From positions 1 through 61,883 of the forward strand of contig CAYNLK010000036.1 in assembly GCA_964398055.1 (NCBI GenBank): a stretch of DNA of 61,883 nucleotides, read 5' to 3'. Source of the DNA: CAYNLK01 sp964398055 (GTDB taxonomy: Bacteria; Chloroflexota; Anaerolineae; 4572-78; J111). This document shows, piece by piece, positions 34,111-40,966 of this stretch. The translations under genes were made by a program, and so were the position numbers. The notes under the pieces are model-generated. The model was not told the DNA's origin. It was given only the letters and a program-made list of their open reading frames with translations, and made no database searches. Positions within the stretch are counted from its first letter, which is position 1. Each line of letters opens with the position of its first letter.

Positions 34111-35580
34111 ATGAGTCGAGTTAAGTCTAACTGCAATTATCCAAATGTTATTGAGCAATTGATAACTTCAATTGGCCAGGAAACCGACAAGAAAAAGGTG
34201 TTGGGCCTCATATTGCCTTGCGCCTTGGCGATTAGCGGAAGCGAGGTCGGGGCCTTATTGGTAACCGACGACGAACAGAAAAGGCTCAAGGCAGTGGTCA
34301 GACAAGGGCTGCCCGGTGAAGTTATTGAACAATTAACGACCGGTGATTTGGCCAATCTGCTCTTAATCGGGCAACGGCTGTGGGTGAAATCACGCCGCCT
34401 GCGCCGAAATTCTAAACAGGCCCTCCTGGGTCGACATGACTTAAAATATCTTTTCGGGGTGCCGTTTCGGTTTGCCGGCCAGGTTTTGGGGGCCATTGTG
34501 GTTGGTAGCCACACTGCCAGCGATGATTATCTGGGCCAGGAGCAGCAACGACGTTTAGAGTTGCTCACCCAATTAGTGGCCCTGTTTCTGGACGACATTC
34601 GCTTGCGGACAAAAGAGCTTCAGGTCAGCAGCGCCAGTAATGGATCAGAGGCCAAACAGCCCGATCAATCCGGCGCACCTCAGCCGGATACTTTCGCCGG
34701 GAGATTGCCAGCACCAACTCCGCCCCAAGCCGTTGCAACGGCAACAACCGACGAGCTAGAGCAATTGTTGGCCGCGGTCATGTCGGCTGAAGAAGAAGTA
34801 GCCAGCCAAAACAGCGACTTAGGTATGCTCGATGCGCTTTCTAACGAGGTGGGGAGTACGCTCCACCTCAACAGAGTGCTGGATGCAGCTATCAAACAGA
34901 CCCAGGCTGCCCTTAAGGCTGAAGCTGGCTGGTGCTACCTTTTCAAGGATGGTGTGCTGGTTCTTAGTAATTATCAAGGTCTATCGAGCCAATATGTAGA
35001 AGCCATGCAACATCTGGAGCTGGGCAATGGCGCCGAAGGGATGGCTTTTTCTCGCAGTGAACCGATTATGCGGGATGGGTTGCTCTTTCACAGCGGCCGG
35101 ACGCGCCGCCTGGTCCAGGAGGAGGGTTTGCGCGCTATCGCCGCAGTCCCCCTGACAGTCGGCAATGAACCCTTCGGCGTGCTGGCGGTGGGGAGTCACT
35201 ATCAGCGCGAGTGGTCATCACGAGACCAGCGCATGCTGCTTTCCATCGGCCAAAAAGTAGCCCAGGCCATTGCCAATTCCCAAATGTTTTCCGAAGCTGA
35301 AAGAAAAGCCCAGGCATGGGAGGCCAGTTATAGCGCGATGCAACAGACGAATGCACAGTTGACTGCTCGCGCCAACGCCCTGGCTCGGGAGGTCCAAGAC
35401 CTGCGTCGAATTGAACAACAAATCTGGATTGCCCTGGCGGCTTCTCAGAAAGCCGGCAAATTCCAGAGTGAGGCGTTAGAGATGGAACATGAAAATCTGG
35501 TGACGACACTCAAAAAAGCCCTGACGGCTTTGAAACAAGAACAGGTACGGTCACTGCCCGCATCGGCTTATAAGGAGTAG
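34111..35580 (+). CDS. Double GAF-domain signalling protein
   Basis: A 489-residue cytosolic protein with no output domain. The first GAF-like domain covers about 15-165, and a second about 240-395 (LDALSNEVGSTLHLNRVLDA begins it). Between them is a helix DELEQLLAAVMSAEEEVASQ that is nearly the same as one in the GAF protein at 36461-38425, so the two are paralogs. A coiled coil (about 395-480) ends the protein. Without kinase, cyclase or phosphatase domains it probably works by binding partners, perhaps the RsbT-like protein whose gene starts four bases after its stop. Confidence 0.8.
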   Translation: MSRVKSNCNYPNVIEQLITSIGQETDKKKVLGLILPCALAISGSEVGALLVTDDEQKRLKAVVRQGLPGEVIEQLTTGDLANLLLIGQRLWVKSRRLRRNSKQALLGRHDLKYLFGVPFRFAGQVLGAIVVGSHTASDDYLGQEQQRRLELLTQLVALFLDDIRLRTKELQVSSASNGSEAKQPDQSGAPQPDTFAGRLPAPTPPQAVATATTDELEQLLAAVMSAEEEVASQNSDLGMLDALSNEVGSTLHLNRVLDAAIKQTQAALKAEAGWCYLFKDGVLVLSNYQGLSSQYVEAMQHLELGNGAEGMAFSRSEPIMRDGLLFHSGRTRRLVQEEGLRAIAAVPLTVGNEPFGVLAVGSHYQREWSSRDQRMLLSIGQKVAQAIANSQMFSEAERKAQAWEASYSAMQQTNAQLTARANALAREVQDLRRIEQQIWIALAASQKAGKFQSEALEMEHENLVTTLKKALTALKQEQVRSLPASAYKE

Positions 35581-35584
35581 ATAA

Positions 35585-35983
35585 ATGAATCTGCAAAGAA
35601 AAATTTACATTAACAATGACCTGGACGTGGTAACAGCCCGGATGCAAGCCCGGGAAATGGCCAAACAGTTGGGCTTCCGCACCGCCGATCAGGCTCGTAT
35701 CTCATTGGCAGCCTCGGAACTGGCCCGGGTGTTGTCTTGGAATACGAATACGCCGGGAGAGATTATTATGTCAGATGCCGACCAAAACGGCCAGCAGGGG
35801 ATGCAAGTAACTTGCAGAGTTGAATTGAAGTACCTTACCACAGACAATGGTTCAAAACAGGTGAGCGAAATCTCGCAGCCAGGTCATAGTTTGGCTGGGG
35901 CATGTCAATTGGTTGATGAGAGTATTGTTGAAGAGCAAAACAACCAACAAGCATTGATCACACTCATAAAGTGGTTAAAATGA
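35585..35983 (+). CDS. RsbT-like GHKL protein with altered ATP site
   Basis: A 132-residue protein. The N-terminal half (VVTARMQAREMAKQLGFRT then DQARISLAASELARVLSWNT) matches the RsbT/RsbW-type serine-kinase opening in which SELARN normally supplies the Mg-ATP asparagine. Here the asparagine is valine (SELARVLSW). The usual G1 motif (DxGxG) is not seen; the central part is KYLTTDNGSKQVSE. ATP binding is therefore doubtful. In stressosome-type modules RsbT homologs switch between scaffold and phosphatase; here the neighbours are GAF proteins and a receiver, so a partner-binding role is inferred. Confidence 0.62.
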   Translation: MNLQRKIYINNDLDVVTARMQAREMAKQLGFRTADQARISLAASELARVLSWNTNTPGEIIMSDADQNGQQGMQVTCRVELKYLTTDNGSKQVSEISQPGHSLAGACQLVDESIVEEQNNQQALITLIKWLK

Positions 35984-35992
35984 AAGGAATGG

Positions 35993-36445
35993 ATGATGAG
36001 AACTACGCTGAGAAATGACAGTGCAGACAATTCGAGTTCCCGTTCAGAAAAAATGAATGGACAAATGGGTGAACAACCTGCCATTTTGATTGTGGAAGAT
36101 AGTGTTCCTCAGGCGCTGAAAGTCAAGCTGACCCTTGAAAACAACAACTGTCGGGTTTACTGGGCCGATACTGGCCTGGAAGGATTGGCGATTGCTCAAA
36201 AAAATGATCTCGATCTCATTGTTCTGGATATTGAGTTGCCCGATATCAACGGTTTTGAGGTCTGCAAACGATTAAAAGCCGACGCCCAACTGGCCGCTGT
36301 TCCGGTGATCATGATGACCACCCGGGATTACGCCGAAGATGTTCTAAATGGCTTAGAATTAGGCGCCATCGACTATATTCCCAAGGATGCTTTTGCTGAG
36401 GCGGTCTTGTTAGAAACGATTAAACAAATGGCTATTCAGACCTAA
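35993..36445 (+). CDS. CheY-like response regulator receiver
   Basis: A 150-residue single receiver domain after a disordered N-terminus of about 30 residues. All key residues are present: ILIVEDSVPQALK, the phosphoacceptor in LIVLDIELPDINGFEV, a threonine in IMMTTRDY and the lysine in IDYIPKDA. As the only intact free receiver in the operon it is the likely CheA phosphotransfer target and output. An ATG at 35996, three bases on, has slightly better spacing from AAAGGA. Confidence 0.88.
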   Translation: MMRTTLRNDSADNSSSRSEKMNGQMGEQPAILIVEDSVPQALKVKLTLENNNCRVYWADTGLEGLAIAQKNDLDLIVLDIELPDINGFEVCKRLKADAQLAAVPVIMMTTRDYAEDVLNGLELGAIDYIPKDAFAEAVLLETIKQMAIQT

Positions 36446-36460
36446 TTCCAAAGAGGCATT

Positions 36461-38425
36461 ATGAAATCATCCAATATTTCCTCGCCGGCATTACCGGGGC
36501 CGGTTGTCATTGATGACTGGCCTATGAACCTGGAAGCCACTCGAGCCGAATTGGGCAAGGCCAGAAAACGCCTGGAACGATATCAAGCGGTTCTGCGTTT
36601 GGCCAATGTCGAGATTGAACAGCGGAATCGTTTTATCCTGGCTTTGACCACCTTTGCCTATCAGGCTGGCCGGGCGGCCAAACAAAACGGTGTGCTCAAA
36701 CTGGCTTTGGTGCAAGCCCTGGAAACAATTGGCGCTCCGGTTGGGGCTGTTCTATTGGTCCACCCTAAAACTAAAGAACTAACCTTAGGGGTTCATAAAG
36801 GGCTAACGCCTGAACTCAGCGATGTTTTGACCGGCAAGGAACTCAACAAAGGCGCAACCGCGCTCATGCCTCATCTGGCGGCTGGTGATGGGGCTTTATT
36901 GGAATTTGAAACTACTGATGATCCAAAGGAGCAACTTTTACTCAGCATTGGTCGCTTAACCAGCCTGGTTAGCCTGCCCTTGCAGGTTAGTTCGAGGTTG
37001 ATCGGGACGCTCCTGGTAGGTTTGCAGGGAAAGAAGATCTTTAAGCCTTCTGAGCTTTGTTTTTTGATGGCCCTCAGCCAGGAAACTGCCCTGGTTCTGG
37101 ACAGCTTGTTTCTGCGCGAGGGCTTGTGGCACACCGCAGAGGTATTACTGGGAGAAGAGGTGACCGGCGTTGAGTTGGAGGCCGGTGGGCCTCATGAGCT
37201 ACACATCGTTGGTTCACCCTCAATTCGCTTGTCGACCTCCTCTTCACCGCCACCCCAACCGGCTGACGATGATCTTGAACAGTTGTTGGCCGCGATGATG
37301 GAGGCTGAAGACGAGGTGCAGCAGCAGAACGCCGATCTGCAAACACTAAACACAATCTCAGAAATGATGAACAGCACCCTTGACCTGAAAAAGATTCTGC
37401 AATGCGCGGTTGACCAAACCAAAACAACCTTGAAAACAGATGCAGCCTGGCTTTATCTTCTGGACGACGGCGACCAATTGAGGTTGCGGGCTTACACCGG
37501 TCTCTCCGAAGCCTACGTGCGCGGGATGCACTGCTTACCATTATGCACCGGCTTGGAAGGACAGGTAGCCAGTCAAAACAAACCTAGCTATATTCAGAAC
37601 GTTTCAGCCGATTCCAGGTTTCACAAAATCTGGGTTGATAAAGAAAAGTTGAAAGCCCTGGCCGCCGTTCCGCTGACCTGTCCAGACGCCGACGAAGACG
37701 AGCAGGACCAGGCCGTTTCAAAGGTAGTGGGGGTGTTGGCCGTCGGGATGCGGGCCGAATCAAACCCCGGCCAGGTTCCGCAACAGCCGGGGAATGGCCA
37801 GGTATGGACCCCCCGGCAGATGCGCCTGTTGAATTCTATTGCCAATCAGGTTGCCTTAGCCATCAACAATGCCCGGCTATACACCCGATTGCAGGAAAGC
37901 GAACTGGAGGCGCGCACCGGCAATGAGGTCCTGCACACAATTAACGATATGTTGCTCGAGAAAAATGCCTTTTTGGAAGGTTTCATCCACGATGATCTGC
38001 TTTCAACTCTCATGAAAGCGGCCGGTGTTCTGAAAAATCTGCTTACAGGCTCTTCGCCATTGCTGGCTGAAACGCAGCAGAATGACATTAACACCCTGCA
38101 ACAAATCGTGATGCAATTGGAAAAACAGGCCAAAGAGGCGGGTGATGTTATTACGATCCTGGACGCCGAATTCAACAAAACCCTTGACGCTGACGATAAC
38201 GATGCCCCCCCTAATAGCGCTCCAAAGCCAATCAGACTCCAAAAAATGGAAAAGAGTGGTCCACCTGCGACCGAAAATATCGAGCCGATGACCCAAGCAG
38301 TTTCTGGAGCAAGCCAGCCATCTCACCCTCAAGCCGGCGCAACCAGCCCTAAATCGATGAGCTTTGAGGAAGCCGTTGCCGCCGGCCTGGTTCCTGCCCA
38401 TATTCTTAAAAGAGAAATGAAATAA
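36461..38425 (+). CDS. Double GAF-domain signalling protein with C-terminal coiled coil
   Basis: A 654-residue cytosolic protein, last gene of the chemosensory operon. A coiled coil (about 25-60) is followed by GAF 1 (about 65-220), the shared helix DDLEQLLAAMMEAEDEVQQQ, GAF 2 (about 300-480), a second helical region (about 480-580, with LEGFIHDDLLSTLMKAAGVL) and a low-complexity tail. The tail ends in EEAVAAGLVPAHILKREMK, a short conserved-looking helix. Paralog of the gene at 34111-35580 but with extensions at both ends. No catalytic domain. Confidence 0.8.
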   Translation: MKSSNISSPALPGPVVIDDWPMNLEATRAELGKARKRLERYQAVLRLANVEIEQRNRFILALTTFAYQAGRAAKQNGVLKLALVQALETIGAPVGAVLLVHPKTKELTLGVHKGLTPELSDVLTGKELNKGATALMPHLAAGDGALLEFETTDDPKEQLLLSIGRLTSLVSLPLQVSSRLIGTLLVGLQGKKIFKPSELCFLMALSQETALVLDSLFLREGLWHTAEVLLGEEVTGVELEAGGPHELHIVGSPSIRLSTSSSPPPQPADDDLEQLLAAMMEAEDEVQQQNADLQTLNTISEMMNSTLDLKKILQCAVDQTKTTLKTDAAWLYLLDDGDQLRLRAYTGLSEAYVRGMHCLPLCTGLEGQVASQNKPSYIQNVSADSRFHKIWVDKEKLKALAAVPLTCPDADEDEQDQAVSKVVGVLAVGMRAESNPGQVPQQPGNGQVWTPRQMRLLNSIANQVALAINNARLYTRLQESELEARTGNEVLHTINDMLLEKNAFLEGFIHDDLLSTLMKAAGVLKNLLTGSSPLLAETQQNDINTLQQIVMQLEKQAKEAGDVITILDAEFNKTLDADDNDAPPNSAPKPIRLQKMEKSGPPATENIEPMTQAVSGASQPSHPQAGATSPKSMSFEEAVAAGLVPAHILKREMK

Positions 38426-38433
38426 TATTCCCT

Positions 38434-38583
38434 TGCCCCACCCCAGACGATCTGGTTCTTTTGCAGGAGATTCAACCAAACCAAATACAACAGGCCGAGT
38501 TGCTGGCATAGATTGAACAAGATATACTGACCGCAGCGGAGTTAAGGAGGATTGCTAATTTTGTTGCCAGCGCGCCCAACTGA
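38434..38583 (+). pseudogene. Short coding remnant with an in-frame TAG
   Basis: One frame reads TPDDLVLLQEIQPNQIQQAE, then LLA, a TAG at 38509-38511, then IEQDILTAAELRRIANFVAS and APN before a TGA. Both halves look like helical protein and are in register across the stop, so this may be a decayed small gene or chance. It overlaps the start of the next gene in another frame. Confidence 0.25.
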
Positions 38584-40966
38584 GTTGGAGCCAACTCATG
38601 GAAGCCTCAGCCAGACATCGTCTCCCTGGGGAACTCGTTTGTTGGGGATATTGGCCCTGCTGTTCTTCGGCCTGGGCCTCGGTTACGGCCTCCTCACCCC
38701 CCTCTTCGAGAATTCCGACGAAACACTCCACTACCCTTACGTCAAACATCTGGCCGATGGGCAGGGCTTGCCTGTGGCTACGCCGGGTCAATTGTGGAAT
38801 CAAGAAGGCACCCAGCCGCCCCTCTACTACGCCATTGTCGCCGCCAGCACCTTTTGGCTGGAGACCAACAACCTGCCCGAACTGTTACAGCGGAATCCGC
38901 ACTGGCTGTTTGCTGAAGTAAGAGCTTTAATTAACGACAATCAAAACCTGGTGCTGCACGGCCCGATGGATAGCTGGCCCTATCACCGGGCAGCCCTGGC
39001 GGTTTACCTCGGCCGGAGTTGGAGTCTGGCTTTTGGCCTGGTGACGGTTATCTGCACCTATCTCATCGCCCAACAGCTCTTTCCCAACAATCTACCCCTG
39101 ATCCTTACCGCTACCGCCCTGACCGCCTTCACCCCGCAGTTCATCCGGGTGTCGGCCACCGTCAGCAACGACAGTCTGTCCGCCGCCCTGGCCAGCCTGA
39201 CCGTACTGCTGGCCCTCAAATTCACCACCCCCTCTTACCAACCAACCAACCAACTAACCAACCAACTGACCATCCAACCACCTAACCGCCTAATCCGCCC
39301 TCTCCTGCTTGGCCTGCTTTGCGGCCTGGCCATTTTGACCAAACTCAGCAGCCTGTCGGTCCTGACGCTGGTCGCTTTTATCATCTTTTGGCGGTTGTTC
39401 TTTCTGAGCGAGCTGCACGACGCCCCTTTTCAAACAATGCTCCGCTGGCTGACCGTGGTGGTAGTGACGACATTGGCCCTCACCGGCTGGTGGTTCTTCC
39501 GCAACTACCAACTTTACGGTGAATGGTTTGCCACCGAAACCCATCTCAATCTGGCCGGCCGCAGTCCCCTATCGCTGGTCGGGGTGTGGGAATTGCGCCT
39601 CGAAGCCGCCCGAGCCTATTGGGCTACCTTTGGCTGGGGCCAAATTCGGCCGCCGGAGTGGGTTTTTCAAGGGCTGATCTGGTTCAGCCGAGTCGGTCTA
39701 CTTGGCCTGGGGCTGAGCCTGCTGGCCAAACTCGGCCAGGGCCACAAAACCAGACCCCTGCCCTTGAATCTGGGCGAGATTCAGTTCGACCCGATCATTA
39801 TCTTATTACTCTGGGCGGCTCTGAATGTGATCCTCTACCTGCGCTGGGTGATGGAGGTTGGCTCGGTCTCCCACACCCGGCTCGTTTTTCCGGCCATTGC
39901 GGCCATTTCGCTGCTGCTGGCCCTGGGCTGGCACAGCCTGATCCCGCGCCGGTGGGCCGCCGGCCTGACCGGCCTGGTAACGCTTCTTTTGCTGGCGCTC
40001 AACCTCTACAGCCTGGGCTGGCTGATCTATCCGGCCTTCCGCCCAACCGGCGACCAGACGCCGGTCGCCCCGGTTCAGGCCGCCGGCCCAAACGAGCTGG
40101 ATTTGACCTTTCTCAATAGCCTGAAACTACTCCGGGCTGAGGTCTATCCGAAGGATAAGGAGCAGGATACCCCGATTTCAGCCAAATCCGAACTCAAGGC
40201 CGGCCAGGGCGACACCATCATCGTCAAGGCGATGTGGCAGACCCTGGCGGCTATGAGTCAAAATTACAGCCTGGCGGTGGTGTTGCTGGCCCCGGATGGC
40301 ACGGTGCTGAGCCGCCGCGAAAGCTATCCCGGCCTGGGCCTGCGCCCGACCCGTTACCTCCAACCCGGCGACTCTTTTGTGGACCTGTATCCGCTGAAAC
40401 TGGCCGCGACCGTACCCGAACCGCTGGTCGCCCGAGCCGTGATCAGCCTGTTCGATGTCGAATCGGCCGACCGAGCCGGCTTTCCGGCGTTAGACGCCGC
40501 CGGGCGTGAAGTCACCCCCATCGCCGGACAGATCAAAATAGTGCCTTCGACCTGGCCGGCGTACAGCCCGGAACACGCGGTCGGCGTAAACTTTGCCAAC
40601 TCTATTGAGCTAATCGGCTACGATCTTACTCCCCCCCTCGAAGGGGGAGCAGGGGGGGGTAAGATTCTCACCCTCTACTGGCGCTCCCTGGCCCCGGTGG
40701 CTGACGATTACGTGCTCTTTGTCCACCTCCTCGACGCCGCCGCCAACCTCCTGGCCCAGGCCGACGCGCCCCCAACCAACAACGCCTACCCCACCAGTTG
40801 GTGGGCCCCCGGGGAGATCATCGCCGACCGCCGCGCTTTACCGCATGTTCCCGCAGCCGGCGCCATCCGCCTGGGGCTTTACAAGCTCAATTCCGGCCAA
40901 CGGCTGCCAATTTTGGAGTCTACTTTATCCCACCGGGATGATAGTGTGGAGATTGCCCTCCCGTGA
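38561..40966 (+). CDS. Large GT-C-type membrane glycosyltransferase (DUF2142/PMT-like)
   Basis: About 801 residues. Twelve or so membrane spans fill the first 490 residues. The first outer loop reads LFENSDETLHYPYVKHLADG, and further on TQPPLYYAI; an acidic residue here is the usual catalytic position of lipid-phosphate-sugar-dependent transferases. The last 300 residues are an extracytoplasmic beta-sandwich (LTLYWRSLAPVADDYVLFVH, YPTSWWAPGEII) shared with the next gene. Two repeats are read in frame: an AACC tract in a loop (PTNQLTNQLT) and a C/G palindrome (LTPPLEGGAGGGK). The TTG at 38561 is chosen for AAGGAGG ten bases upstream. Function is probably transfer of sugars to surface polymers. 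Confidence 0.78.
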   Translation: MLPARPTELEPTHGSLSQTSSPWGTRLLGILALLFFGLGLGYGLLTPLFENSDETLHYPYVKHLADGQGLPVATPGQLWNQEGTQPPLYYAIVAASTFWLETNNLPELLQRNPHWLFAEVRALINDNQNLVLHGPMDSWPYHRAALAVYLGRSWSLAFGLVTVICTYLIAQQLFPNNLPLILTATALTAFTPQFIRVSATVSNDSLSAALASLTVLLALKFTTPSYQPTNQLTNQLTIQPPNRLIRPLLLGLLCGLAILTKLSSLSVLTLVAFIIFWRLFFLSELHDAPFQTMLRWLTVVVVTTLALTGWWFFRNYQLYGEWFATETHLNLAGRSPLSLVGVWELRLEAARAYWATFGWGQIRPPEWVFQGLIWFSRVGLLGLGLSLLAKLGQGHKTRPLPLNLGEIQFDPIIILLLWAALNVILYLRWVMEVGSVSHTRLVFPAIAAISLLLALGWHSLIPRRWAAGLTGLVTLLLLALNLYSLGWLIYPAFRPTGDQTPVAPVQAAGPNELDLTFLNSLKLLRAEVYPKDKEQDTPISAKSELKAGQGDTIIVKAMWQTLAAMSQNYSLAVVLLAPDGTVLSRRESYPGLGLRPTRYLQPGDSFVDLYPLKLAATVPEPLVARAVISLFDVESADRAGFPALDAAGREVTPIAGQIKIVPSTWPAYSPEHAVGVNFANSIELIGYDLTPPLEGGAGGGKILTLYWRSLAPVADDYVLFVHLLDAAANLLAQADAPPTNNAYPTSWWAPGEIIADRRALPHVPAAGAIRLGLYKLNSGQRLPILESTLSHRDDSVEIALP
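39237..39285. repeat. AACC/AACT tetranucleotide tract in a GT-C gene
   Basis: In-frame tract encoding PTNQLTNQLTIQPP in a cytoplasmic or outer loop between membrane spans. Same words as at 12664-12741. Confidence 0.65.
40624..40664. repeat. In-frame C/G palindrome in a GT-C gene
   Basis: TCTTACTCCCCCCCTC faces GGGGGGGGTAAGA around TCGAAGGGGGAGCA, a palindromic repeat read as a Pro-Leu-Glu-Gly-Gly loop in the C-terminal beta-sandwich. It looks like an inserted dispersed repeat. Confidence 0.6.
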
